In this document: positions 7,607 to 16,334 of the stretch, piece by piece
How the letters are laid out: each line of letters begins with the position of its first letter
How positions within the stretch are numbered: position 1 is the stretch's first letter
Assembly (NCBI RefSeq): GCF_900188095.1
Contig: NZ_FZOT01000003.1
Span: 124,001 to 188,000, forward strand
Reading direction: 5' to 3'
DNA: 64,000 nt
Source: Noviherbaspirillum humi
GTDB taxonomy: Bacteria; Pseudomonadota; Gammaproteobacteria; Burkholderiales; Burkholderiaceae_D
The notes under the pieces: model-generated
What the model was told of the DNA's origin: nothing
Seen by the model: the letters and a program-made list of their open reading frames with translations, nothing else
Databases searched by the model: none
Program-made: the position numbers and the translations under genes

Positions 7607-10498
7607 TCAGGACGGCACCACCAGCGTCTGCGGCGCCGCCTGCCGGATGCGGGTCCGCAGCCAGGTAGCCTGGCGGCTGTTCTTCTCCCGTATCGACGTG
7701 ATCGCTTCCTCGAAGGCCTTGTCATGCAAGGAGCGCGCCGCCTGTTCCAGCGCATCCAGCGAAATCAGGCTTTCATTCACCATCAGCCAGAGATCGTGCA
7801 GGTCGCGCAGCATGTCGAAGCCGCCCTGACTGCGCTGCACCAGCAGGGCCTGGTCCAGCCGCTCCGGCTCGCCTTCGCGCCGTTCGCCGTAGCGGGCGAC
7901 GAAGGGATCGAGCGCCTGTGCCGACTCCTGCGACCAGGAGGCGAACAGCGCGCACAGCGGGCCGATGTCCGGTTCGTCGGGGTGGGTGGCGCGCGCCTGT
8001 TCGAAACCCTTGACCAGCCGCCGTTCGCTTTCCTGCAGCAGGCCGATGTAGTCGGCCACATGGGCCCGCTTCGGCTTGACTTCGGCCACGCCCCTGGCCA
8101 GCGCTTCCTTGATCTCCGCCGTCGCTTCCGCGAGGCCGCTCCGGGCCGGCTCGCCCAGCGGGTTCAGGCTGACTTCCTGCGGCTGCGCCACGCTCGGCGC
8201 ATCGATGCGCTCCACCTTCACCGCCGCGTACTTGTAGTGCGGCTGCTTGCTGACCGGGTCCCATTCGTAGAGCGTGATTTCATTGGCGGCGCGCGCATGG
8301 CCGGGGCTGTCCCAGTAACCGTAATGGAAGGGCATGAACACCTCGCCCGGCGGGATGTCGCCGATGCGCGCCCTTGCCTCCACCCGCCCCCGGCGCGAGG
8401 TGATCCGTACCCAGTCGTCGTCCTGGATGCCGAGCCGCTGCGCGTCCTCGAGCGAAATTTGCAGGAAGTCGTCGGGCGCCGCCTGGGCCAGCGCCGCCGC
8501 GCGGCCGGTCTTGGTGCGGGTGTGGAAGTGATAGACCAGCCGCCCCGTGGTGAGGAAGAACGGATACGCGTCATCGGCCGTCTCCACCGGCGGCTTGTAG
8601 TGGGCCGCCTTGAGTATGGCCCGGCCGGCGGGATTCATCGCGCGGTACGCCTGCTCCGATACCATGCCGCCGGTGGTGAGGTCGTGGCCGTAGCTTTCGC
8701 ACACGTCCGGATCGGTGGGGAACACCAGCGACTGGTAGGGATAGTGGTTGCCCTCGGGATGCGCCTCGTTGCAGGGCCAGCAGATGCCGGAACCCCGGCT
8801 CAGCTTGGCATAGCTGAGGCCGGTGTAATCGCAGGGCCGCCCTCGGGTGCACGCCTTCCAGGCTTCGAATGCCTGTTCCGGCGTGGTCCACGGAATCAGC
8901 GGCTGGCCATCCTTGTCGCGCAGATCCATGCGGCGGGCGAAGTCGAGGAAGATGTCGAGATCGGAGCGCGCCTGCCCCGGCGGCTCCACTGCCTTGTGGC
9001 TGATGTGCACGGTGCGGTCGACGTTGGTGAAGCAGCCGGTCTTCTCGCCCCAGAGCGCGGTCGGCAGCACCACGTCGGCGAGTTCCGCCGTCTCGGTCAT
9101 GAAGGCATCCTGCACCACGACGAACAGTTCCGGCTGGCGCAGGATTTTTCTCACCCGGTCGAGGTTGGGCAGCGACACGGCGGGATTGGTCGCCTGTATC
9201 CACAGGAAGCGGATCGACCCGGTCTCGCAATAGCGGAAGATCTGCAATGAATGCGTCGGCGGCGTCCAGTGCGGGATGATGGCCGGGTCGACGTTCCACA
9301 GGCGCGCCAGTTCCTGGATGTGCTCGATGTTGTCCCAGTTGCGGAAGGCCGGCAGGTCGCCGTCGGCGCCGGCCTCGCGGGTGTTCTGCGAGGTGGGCTG
9401 GCCGTTCATCTGCAGGATGCCGCAGCCCGGTCTTCCGATGCGGCCGAGCACGAGATTGATGTTGTTGACCTGGACCGCGGCGGCGGTCGCCTGGTTCGAC
9501 TGATAGACGCCCTGCAGGCAGGTCGACAGCAGCTTCCCGGACGAGCCGATCATCTCCGCCGCCCGCATCAGGTCGGCGGCCGGCACGCCGGAGATGCGCG
9601 CCACCGCCTCGGGCGGATACTCGGCCACCACCTGCTTCAGCCGGGCGAAGCCGATGGTATGGCGTTCCAGGAATTCGGTGTCGGCGTAGCCGCGGGCGAT
9701 CAGCAGATGCAGCAGGCCGTTCAGCACCGCCACGTTGGTGCCGAGCCGCGGCGCGAGATGCAGGTCCGCTTCCCTCGCGGTCATGGTGGCGCGCGGGTCG
9801 ATGACGATCAGCTTCGGCGGCTGCGGCCCGCGCCGCCTGTCCAGCACCCGCGTCCAGAGCACGGTGTCGGTGGCCGACATGTTGTGTCCGGTCATGAGGA
9901 TGCAGTCGGTGGCATCGATGTCGAAGTAGGTGCCGGGCTGGCCGTCGCTGCCGAAGGTTTCCTTCAGCGCCGCGGCTGCCGTCGCCGTGCACAGGCGGGT
10001 ATTGCCATCCATGTGCGGCGTGCCGAGCCCTGCCTTGCCAATGACGCCGAGGGTGTAGTACTCCTCCAGGAACAGCTGGCCCGAGGTGTAGAAGCCGAGG
10101 GCGCCGGCGGAGTATTTCTCCTTTGCCTCCCGGGCCTTCTGCACGATGAGCGCCATGGCATCGTCCCAGGTGGCTGGCTGCAGCCGCCCGCCTTGCCGGA
10201 TCAGCGGCGTCAGCAGGCGGTCGGCGCTGTTGTTCGCTTCCCAGCCATGCAAGCCCTTCGGCCCGAGCCGGCCGCGGTTGACCACGTCCTCGGCGCGGCC
10301 GCGCACGCCGACGATGCGCCCGTCCTTCACGCCGATGTCGCAGCCGCAGCCGTTCGAGCACAGCACGCAGGCCGACTGCACCCACTGCTGCGGCTCTTCG
10401 ACGGTGCGCTGGTCCACCCTGACCGGCCAGGCCGAGTCGGGGCCATAGGGCGTGCGGTCGCCCCAGATGTCGGCGATGCTGTCGCGCGTGGTGGTCAT
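7607..10498 (-). CDS. Molybdopterin oxidoreductase (nitrate reductase / formate dehydrogenase-like)
   Basis: Cytoplasmic molybdenum enzyme of the DMSO reductase superfamily, 963 residues, no Tat signal. The N-terminal Fe-S motif has C44, C47 and C51, but the usual fourth cysteine (LCxKG in nitrate reductases) is glycine: GRLGPKG, G79. The likely molybdenum ligand is C170 in GNTRLCTATAAAALKETFG, the same pattern as NapA/NarB. The central and C-terminal molybdopterin-binding domains run to about residue 770 (ATNPAVSLPNLDR, VVLPTALWGEKTG, FFLTTGRLVYHFHTRTKTG). A further roughly 190 residues form a charged, mostly helical tail of unknown role. The ATG at 10498 was chosen because upstream residues are low-complexity. 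Substrate is not provable; no nitrate transporter, FdhD or electron-transfer subunit lies next to it. Confidence 0.88.
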   Translation of the reverse strand: MTTTRDSIADIWGDRTPYGPDSAWPVRVDQRTVEEPQQWVQSACVLCSNGCGCDIGVKDGRIVGVRGRAEDVVNRGRLGPKGLHGWEANNSADRLLTPLIRQGGRLQPATWDDAMALIVQKAREAKEKYSAGALGFYTSGQLFLEEYYTLGVIGKAGLGTPHMDGNTRLCTATAAAALKETFGSDGQPGTYFDIDATDCILMTGHNMSATDTVLWTRVLDRRRGPQPPKLIVIDPRATMTAREADLHLAPRLGTNVAVLNGLLHLLIARGYADTEFLERHTIGFARLKQVVAEYPPEAVARISGVPAADLMRAAEMIGSSGKLLSTCLQGVYQSNQATAAAVQVNNINLVLGRIGRPGCGILQMNGQPTSQNTREAGADGDLPAFRNWDNIEHIQELARLWNVDPAIIPHWTPPTHSLQIFRYCETGSIRFLWIQATNPAVSLPNLDRVRKILRQPELFVVVQDAFMTETAELADVVLPTALWGEKTGCFTNVDRTVHISHKAVEPPGQARSDLDIFLDFARRMDLRDKDGQPLIPWTTPEQAFEAWKACTRGRPCDYTGLSYAKLSRGSGICWPCNEAHPEGNHYPYQSLVFPTDPDVCESYGHDLTTGGMVSEQAYRAMNPAGRAILKAAHYKPPVETADDAYPFFLTTGRLVYHFHTRTKTGRAAALAQAAPDDFLQISLEDAQRLGIQDDDWVRITSRRGRVEARARIGDIPPGEVFMPFHYGYWDSPGHARAANEITLYEWDPVSKQPHYKYAAVKVERIDAPSVAQPQEVSLNPLGEPARSGLAEATAEIKEALARGVAEVKPKRAHVADYIGLLQESERRLVKGFEQARATHPDEPDIGPLCALFASWSQESAQALDPFVARYGERREGEPERLDQALLVQRSQGGFDMLRDLHDLWLMVNESLISLDALEQAARSLHDKAFEEAITSIREKNSRQATWLRTRIRQAAPQTLVVPS

Positions 10499-10649
10499 GG
10501 ATGATGGTCTCCGTTCGAGGGCTGCGGTGGGACTTGATTTCACAGAGCCGGATGCGGCGGATTCGTTCCCCGTTGCAGGGAGGTTCGATGGCGGATCATC
10601 GGCCGATGCGCGAGGCCATGACGGCATTCCTGCGAAGATGGCCGCCATC

Positions 10650-11132
10650 TCAGCGCGCGAAACCGATGCGCCTCCGTCTCACCAGGAAGACGATAACGGC
10701 CGCCGACAAGGCGAAGGACGCCAGCCATGACATGTGGAAGACATGAAAGACGCCTGCCAGCATCAGGGGCAGCGACAGCACATAGGCGATGACGCCGGCC
10801 GCCGTGGCGATGGCCAAGCCGAGGCGGAGCAGGGAAAGCGCCGGAAGGCGCAACTGCCTTGCGGATGGCGATGGAGAAGGCGCGGCGCCCGGTTCGCGCA
10901 GCGGCATCGCCAGGATCAGCATCGCCAGCGAAGCGCGCCGATAGCCGAGCAGCAGCAGGAAGGCACACACGGCAACGGCGCCCCATGTCCAGCGCAAACC
11001 CATCGCATGAAGCGCGGCGACCAGAACGCCGCCGATCGATACCACATACAGCAGCGCCAGGAATTTGGCGAACACGGAAAAGAGCAGGCGGCAGAACATG
11101 CGCTGCTGCGACACCGGCTGTTTCAGCTCCAT
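10650..11132 (-). CDS. Small integral membrane protein, unknown function
   Basis: 160 residues with about four hydrophobic helices (around 17-40, 48-66, 100-130 and 133-152) and an arginine-rich C-terminus (FLVRRRRIGFAR), suggesting that end is cytoplasmic. I recognise no family. It lies upstream of the molybdoenzyme on the same strand with a 151-base gap, so co-transcription is possible but unproven. The start at 11132 has only a G-rich stretch upstream; the ATG 11 codons later is an alternative. Confidence 0.65.
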   Translation of the reverse strand: MELKQPVSQQRMFCRLLFSVFAKFLALLYVVSIGGVLVAALHAMGLRWTWGAVAVCAFLLLLGYRRASLAMLILAMPLREPGAAPSPSPSARQLRLPALSLLRLGLAIATAAGVIAYVLSLPLMLAGVFHVFHMSWLASFALSAAVIVFLVRRRRIGFAR

Positions 11133-11472
11133 GGATACCCCGTATCGACAATGTCTGAAATGAGGGTTTCATGGTGCATCCCCCTTCTGACAATCGTCTG
11201 ACAACCAGCCTCGCGCCGATTGCTGCCGGTCAAAAAACACGCTGCTGCAGCACCGCGCTTTCATCAAGGAGGCAATGTCGATGTGCCGAGCCTGCCTGAC
11301 AAAACTCTGACGCGATTGAGCCACGCCATGGTTTCTGCTGGCGCCGCAAACCAGCGCCGCCATCGGGCATCACACCGGCAACGCATTCGAGATGCGGACC
11401 CGTCGACCATCAGAGTGCGCCCGTACCAAGTTTTGCATCATCTTCAACGTCAACCCACCCGAGAGATCCATC
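11133..11472. other. Intergenic region, 340 bases
   Basis: Divergent promoter region between the membrane protein and the small secreted protein. No gene is supported. A short repeat CTGACAATCGTCTGACAACC lies near 11187-11206; its meaning is unclear. Confidence 0.3.
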
Positions 11473-11754
11473 ATGAACAGAAAACTTTTCGCATTGCCGT
11501 TGCTGCTTGGCCTCGCCTTCTTCAATACCGCCGCTCATGCCAAGGGCTGCATCAAGGGCGCCGCCGTGGGCGGGGCGGCCGGACATGTGGCCGGAGGCCA
11601 TGGCAAGGCGGGTGCCGCAGCCGGCTGCGTGGTCGGCCATCACAAGGCGGAGAAGAAGGATAAGCAGGCCGCCAGCCAGACGACCTCGAACAACGCCAAT
11701 GCGGGCAACGCCGGGAATGCCGACGCCGGCGGCGACAAAGCCCCGGCCAAGTAA
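11473..11754 (+). CDS. Small secreted glycine-rich protein
   Basis: 93 residues. A signal peptide (MNRKLFALPLLLGLAFFNTAAHA) is followed by a glycine/alanine-rich segment with GAAVGGAAGHVAGGHGKAG, which has the small-residue spacing of glycine-zipper domains, two cysteines (C28, C49 region), then a charged lysine stretch and an asparagine/alanine-rich low-complexity tail. Probably periplasmic or envelope-associated; function unknown. The start at 11473 follows a GAGAGA stretch. Confidence 0.75.
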   Translation: MNRKLFALPLLLGLAFFNTAAHAKGCIKGAAVGGAAGHVAGGHGKAGAAAGCVVGHHKAEKKDKQAASQTTSNNANAGNAGNADAGGDKAPAK

Positions 11755-11829
11755 CGCTCCGGAATGCGCTTCAGCCAGCCGCCCCGCATCCTCGTTCGGG
11801 GCGGCGAGCCCGGACGGCGGCCCTGATCC

Positions 11830-12350
11830 ATGCAAGCCAGCAGATCCCGCCACGCCCACCTGAGCCTGCTCTTTTCCCTGCTGGTCGTGGCGGCCGCCGC
11901 GCTGGTGCTGCAGCGGTTCGCCATCCCGCTGGCCTGAGCAGGCATCTTCTGCATCGCCACCTGGCCGTTGCATGAATGGCCGCTCGGCCGGCTGGGCGGC
12001 AAGCCGGTCGCGGCGGCCCTGCTGCTGACCATCGTCATGGGCCTGGTGCTGGCGGTGCCCGCCTTCGTCAGACTGGAGCAGGCGATCAGGCCGGCGCCGC
12101 CGTTGCCGTCGTCGTCTGGGGGACCGTCGTGCTGTTCGCAGCCGATCACTTCGTCCGCCCCAACCTGATCGGCAACGCCACCCGCCTGCCCTTCCTCGCG
12201 GTCCTGTTCGGCATCCTGGGCGGCGTGGAAACCTTCGGCCTCGTCAGGCTCTTCATCGGCCCGGCCATCATGGCGCTGGCGATCACGCTCTGGCGCGAAG
12301 CCTCCTCCGCCGGGACGCCAGGCACGGGCGAAAACACGCCCATGCAGTGA
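11830..12350 (+). pseudogene. Decayed AI-2E family transporter
   Basis: Remnant of an AI-2E/PerM-type membrane transporter (normally about 350 residues). The N-terminal part reads MQASRSRHAHLSLLFSLLVV...RFAIPLA and is interrupted by TGA at 11935-11937, where a tryptophan codon (TGG) fits the family. It continues in frame as AGIFCIATWPLHEWPLG and AVPAFVRLEQAIR. Then most of the protein is missing, and after a frame change near 12100 the C-terminal part appears: VVVWGTVVLFAADHFVRPNL and FGILGGVETFGLVRLFIGPA. So one nonsense mutation, one large internal deletion (roughly 200 codons judged by family length) and a frameshift are seen. It is not expected to make a working transporter. Confidence 0.85.
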
Positions 12351-12685
12351 ACCGCGGCTTTACCGGCTTGCCAACGGCAACCCGTTCGTCGGGGCCGCCA
12401 CCAACTTCCCTCAGCTTCCTGGCAACGCGCCGGCCTTGGCGCGCCGGCGCTGCGTAGTCCCTTCTTCTGCGCTCTTCTTCCCGTGAAACGACGCCAAACT
12501 GATGTGGGACGACACCGTTTCGGTGGAAAAGTTCAAACCGATAAACACTGAAAAACCCTGTCTTTTCAATGGCTTGAAACAAGCCATTGTTGCCGGAAAG
12601 GATATTGCTACGGAGAAATGAGGCTGTTGTAATCGTCAGTTCGTTAAACAAGCCGCCCGGTCACCGTGCCGGGGAACAGACTGTT
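12351..12685. other. Intergenic region, 335 bases
   Basis: Space between the transporter remnant and the beta-helix lipoprotein. No gene is supported on either strand. It contains a moderately AT-rich stretch (about 12510-12620) likely to hold the promoter of the lipoprotein gene. Confidence 0.3.
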
Positions 12686-14575
12686 ATGAAAACCTCCCTG
12701 CGTTCCGGCAGCTCCTGCCTGTCACTCACTCCCGTTACGTCGACCCGCCTCAAGCTGCCGGCCGCGATCGCGCTCGGTTCGCTGCTCGCGCTTTCCCTGT
12801 CCGGTTGCGGCGGCGGCGGTGGCGAGTCCACCATGCTGGCCGGCGGCGCTTCCTCCAGCGTCAACGCAGGGAGCACCATCAACGCCGTCAACGATGCCGG
12901 CACCGGCGTCGGCGCCGGTTCGGCGCAACCCGCCTCGAGCAATGCCAGCCCGGCCGCGGCCGCCCAACCGGCGGCGGTGGCGCCAGTTGCAGCCGTTCCG
13001 GCGACCACGCTGGCAGCCCTGTCCGTGCCCGTGAACGTGGCCAACGATTCCACCGTGCTGCTGGAATGCGGGCGGGGATACGAAGGCACGCTGAACCTCG
13101 CCGGCAAATCCAACGTGACGGTCAAGACCAACGGCAGCTGCGGCATGGCCACCCTCACCGCCGGCCAGAACGTGACCGGCTGGCGCCAGGAATCCGGCAA
13201 TGTGTATTCGGCGGCGGTCTCCTTCGCGCCGGACCAGGTCATCGTCGACGGCAGCCCGGTCTCGCTGGCGCACTGGCCGAACAGCGCCGCCGCGCTCGCC
13301 ACGCCGACCGGCACCAGCGCCTCGACCATCCGCGCCAACCTGCCGAATGGCGACCTGGTGGGCGCCAACGTGGTGTACCGCTCCACCAACTGGTCCTATG
13401 ATTCGCGCCCGATCACCGGCTACGCCAGCGGCACCATGACCGTCGGCGCCAGGCCGAGCGATTCCTTCGACGGCTACGATCCTTCCGGCACCGGCAGCTT
13501 CTATGTCGAAGGCAAGCTATGGATGCTGGATACGGCCGGCGAATGGGCCTACAGCAACGGCCGCCTCTACCTGTGGGCGCCGGATGGACAATCGCCGGAA
13601 GGCCGGGTGTATGCCTCGGCGGCGAAGCATGCAATCGAGGCCAGCAACTCGAGCGGCATCACCATCGACGGCGTGAAGATCTACGGCGTGGCGACGGCGG
13701 TCAACGCGCCGGGCGCGACCAGGCTGTCGATGCTGAACAGCCAGGTCGTCAACGCCAGCGACAACGGCATCGCCAATGCCGGCGGCAGCGGCCTCACCGT
13801 GAACGCGACGCTGTTCCAGAACATCCGCCACGACGCCATCGGCATCAACTGGGGCGGCGGCGGCGAGAGCATCCAGAATTCCCGCTTCGAGAACATCGGC
13901 ACCGTCGGCATGCCGACCAACTCGCGCGCTGCGGTCAACATCACCGACGGCGTCGGCTCCAAGGTAATCAACAACACCGTGGTGAATGCCGGCTACAACG
14001 CCCTGTGGGTGTTCCGCGGCGCCACCGTGGCGAACAACACCGTGGACGGCGCCTGCCGCGTGCTCTCGGACTGCGGCGGCATCTACATGATGGGTCGCGA
14101 CCAGCAGCCGCTGAACACCGTGGTCTCGAACAATGTGGTGAAGAACGTCGGCCAGGGCCAGCAATGGGCATGGGCGATCTACCTGGACGACTCCTCCAAC
14201 AGCGTCACGGTGTCCGGCAACACCATCACGGACAACGCCGCCGGCATGCAGATCCATAACGGCTTCAACAACGTCATCTCGGGCAACACCTTCGCCCGCA
14301 ATGCGCAGAACCACATCTTCATGAACGAAAACCCGGGCTACGCCATCCGCGGCATCCAGGTCACCGGCAACAGCTTCAGCATGGCCACCGGGCAGGCGTA
14401 CCAGCTGGGCGCCGACGGCAACAATCCGGCGACCGCCTTCGGCAGCTATTCGAAGAACAGCTATGTGAGTTCGGTGGCCAGCTTCGCCGATCTCGGCTGG
14501 GGCAATTCGGTGACCTGGGCGCAATGGCGCTCGCAGACCGGCCAGGACGGCGATTCCACCTTCCGCGCGCAGTAA
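12686..14575 (+). CDS. Right-handed beta-helix lipoprotein (NosD/pectate-lyase-like fold)
   Basis: 629 residues. The N-terminus is a long basic region followed by a lipoprotein signal with lipobox LSGC and a GGGG spacer, then an Ala/Pro-rich linker to about residue 115. The rest shows the regular N-x-I/V...G-N-x-I pattern of parallel beta-helix coils, for example NTVVNAGYNALWVFRGATVA, NSVTVSGNTITDNAAGMQI and NNVISGNTFARNAQNHIF. Proteins of this fold bind or cleave polysaccharides; the motif ALWVF...CGGIYM is like that of surface glycan-active members, but catalytic residues cannot be assigned. It is probably anchored in the outer membrane. No glycan-synthesis genes sit nearby, so it stands alone. 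Confidence 0.85.
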   Translation: MKTSLRSGSSCLSLTPVTSTRLKLPAAIALGSLLALSLSGCGGGGGESTMLAGGASSSVNAGSTINAVNDAGTGVGAGSAQPASSNASPAAAAQPAAVAPVAAVPATTLAALSVPVNVANDSTVLLECGRGYEGTLNLAGKSNVTVKTNGSCGMATLTAGQNVTGWRQESGNVYSAAVSFAPDQVIVDGSPVSLAHWPNSAAALATPTGTSASTIRANLPNGDLVGANVVYRSTNWSYDSRPITGYASGTMTVGARPSDSFDGYDPSGTGSFYVEGKLWMLDTAGEWAYSNGRLYLWAPDGQSPEGRVYASAAKHAIEASNSSGITIDGVKIYGVATAVNAPGATRLSMLNSQVVNASDNGIANAGGSGLTVNATLFQNIRHDAIGINWGGGGESIQNSRFENIGTVGMPTNSRAAVNITDGVGSKVINNTVVNAGYNALWVFRGATVANNTVDGACRVLSDCGGIYMMGRDQQPLNTVVSNNVVKNVGQGQQWAWAIYLDDSSNSVTVSGNTITDNAAGMQIHNGFNNVISGNTFARNAQNHIFMNENPGYAIRGIQVTGNSFSMATGQAYQLGADGNNPATAFGSYSKNSYVSSVASFADLGWGNSVTWAQWRSQTGQDGDSTFRAQ

Positions 14576-14628
14576 GCGCCGCCGCCGGCGCGTCGCCCAC
14601 GCGCCGCGCCGGGCCTATCCGTTCCGTA

Positions 14629-15171
14629 TCAATCGGCCTTGCCGAATATCTTCAATTCGGCAAGGCTTTCCGCATCTCCCTTCTCCTCGTCGGAGAAGCG
14701 GTCGCCGAAATCGAAGAAGTCGTCATGCTGGAAGCCGTTGGGATAATGCTGGATCTCCCACCAGTTGTGGTCCAGGTCTTCCAGGTAGAAGGAATACACG
14801 CTGTGCTGCTCCTGGATCGGCAGCACCTGGCGGATCTTGTACTTGTCCTGATACTTGAGCGCGTTGGCATGCGCCTTGTCCACCTCCTCGCGCGACTTCA
14901 CGTCCAGCCCCCAGTGGTTCAGCACGTTCACCGGATGCACCGCATCGCCGACTTCCACGCACACGATGTGGAAGCGCATGCCGAGCCGCACCGCCATCGC
15001 CGGCTTGCCATGGCGGCGGCATTCCAGCCCGAGAAACTCTTCATAGAAGCGGCGCGACTCCTTCAGGCTGAAGCACTCCAGCGTGCCATGCCCCAGGCAG
15101 AACGGCTGGACGACGGATTGCCGCTCGGGCAGCGGCGCGGTGTAGTCGGTGGGAATGAATTCGATTTCCAT
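14629..15171 (-). CDS. VOC-family dioxygenase-like protein (glyoxalase/extradiol fold)
   Basis: 180 residues of the vicinal-oxygen-chelate superfamily. The metal-binding pattern can be read as H28 (LGHGTLECFSL), H86 (VLNHWGLDV) and E139 (LDHNWWEIQHY), the 2-His-1-Glu set of type I extradiol dioxygenases and glyoxalases. It is the last gene of a minus-strand catabolic set running from the FAH-family hydrolase. With that neighbour, a ring-cleaving or related step on a catechol-like compound is a reasonable inference, but the enzyme is shorter than classic two-module extradiol dioxygenases. A glyoxalase or isomerase role is possible. Confidence 0.85.
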   Translation of the reverse strand: MEIEFIPTDYTAPLPERQSVVQPFCLGHGTLECFSLKESRRFYEEFLGLECRRHGKPAMAVRLGMRFHIVCVEVGDAVHPVNVLNHWGLDVKSREEVDKAHANALKYQDKYKIRQVLPIQEQHSVYSFYLEDLDHNWWEIQHYPNGFQHDDFFDFGDRFSDEEKGDAESLAELKIFGKAD

Positions 15172-15230
15172 GGCTGTCTCCTCGTTGCAGTGTGTGATGC
15201 GCCGCGATGCGACGGCGCGTATTCATGGGC

Positions 15231-16271
15231 TCAGGCGCTTTGCTTGTCCGCCTCGGTGAGGAAGGAGTCGGCGAAGAACTCTTCCTCCGGCAATCCGCAG
15301 GAGGCGGAGAAATCCCGCCGCGCGGAGGAAATCACGATGGGCGCGCCGCAGGCATAGACCTGATGCCCAGACATGTCCGGAAAGTCATCCATCACCGCCC
15401 GGTGCACGAAGCCGCGCCGCCCTTCCCAGGCGCAGGCCGGCGTGGCGTCGCTCAGCACCGGCACGAACCTGATGTTGTCGTGCTGCGCCGCCCAGCCCTG
15501 CGCCATGTCCATCATGTAGAGATCGGCCCGGGTGCGGCCGCCCCAGTACAGCGTGATCGGCCGGCGGTTGCCGCGGGCGATGGCGTACTCGATGATGGAC
15601 TTGATCGGCGCGAAGCCGGTGCCGGAGGCCAGCATGATCATCGGCTTGTCGCTTTGCTCGCGCCAATAGAAGGAGCCGAGCGGAATCTCCAGCTGCAGGA
15701 GCTCGCGCGCCTTCATCGATTCCAGCATCGTGCCGAAGCGGCCGCCCGGCAGCAGCCGTATATGCAGCTCCACCTGGCGCACGCCTTCGCTCGACGGCAG
15801 GTTGGCGATGGAGTAGCTGCGCCGGCTGCCATCCTTGAGCAGCACGTCGAGATACTGGCCGGCGCGGAACATCACCGGCTCGTTCGCCGGCAGGCCGAGC
15901 ACCACCAGCATCACGTCGGGCGCCACCCGCTCCAGCTTCAGCACGCGCGAGGGCATGCGGTGCAGCGGCATGGCATCGGCCGGATCGATTTCCGCCACCT
16001 CGATCTCGCAGTCGCTCAGCGGCGAAGCGCGGCAGATGAGGGCCTTGCCCAGCTCCCTGTCCGCCTCCGACAGGTACTTCGGATGCACGTCGCCTATATC
16101 CACCCGTCCGCTCACCACCGTCGCCCGGCAGGTGTTGCACATGCCGGAGCGGCAGCTGTAGGGCAGGAAGAAGCCCGCCGCCAGTCCGGCCTTGAGTATC
16201 GATTCCCCCGGGGCGCACGGAAAGCGGTGCCCGCTCGGTGCCAGGGTGATTTCAAAATTTGTCGCAGTCAT
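15231..16271 (-). CDS. Ferredoxin-FAD-NAD(P) oxidoreductase (oxygenase reductase, class IB type)
   Basis: 346-residue electron-transfer flavoprotein. An N-terminal plant-type [2Fe-2S] domain shows CRSGMCNTC plus a later C (ALICRASP). A flavin domain follows with the FAD motif RSYSIANLPS and then the nicotinamide domain (MLASGTGFAPIKSIIEYA, VYACGAP). The order ferredoxin-FAD-NAD is that of benzoate/naphthalene dioxygenase reductases and CDP-glucoseen reductases. It should feed electrons to an oxygenase, yet no oxygenase gene is in this operon; the nearest Rieske oxygenase, 6 kb away, has its own reductase. The ATG at 16271 was chosen over a TTG two codons earlier. Confidence 0.9.
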   Translation of the reverse strand: MTATNFEITLAPSGHRFPCAPGESILKAGLAAGFFLPYSCRSGMCNTCRATVVSGRVDIGDVHPKYLSEADRELGKALICRASPLSDCEIEVAEIDPADAMPLHRMPSRVLKLERVAPDVMLVVLGLPANEPVMFRAGQYLDVLLKDGSRRSYSIANLPSSEGVRQVELHIRLLPGGRFGTMLESMKARELLQLEIPLGSFYWREQSDKPMIMLASGTGFAPIKSIIEYAIARGNRRPITLYWGGRTRADLYMMDMAQGWAAQHDNIRFVPVLSDATPACAWEGRRGFVHRAVMDDFPDMSGHQVYACGAPIVISSARRDFSASCGLPEEEFFADSFLTEADKQSA

Positions 16272-16334
16272 CGCCAATCCACCATCGCTTTCAAAAGCCC
16301 CGGCCGGTCGCCGGCCTTGTCTCGGTCCATCGCG

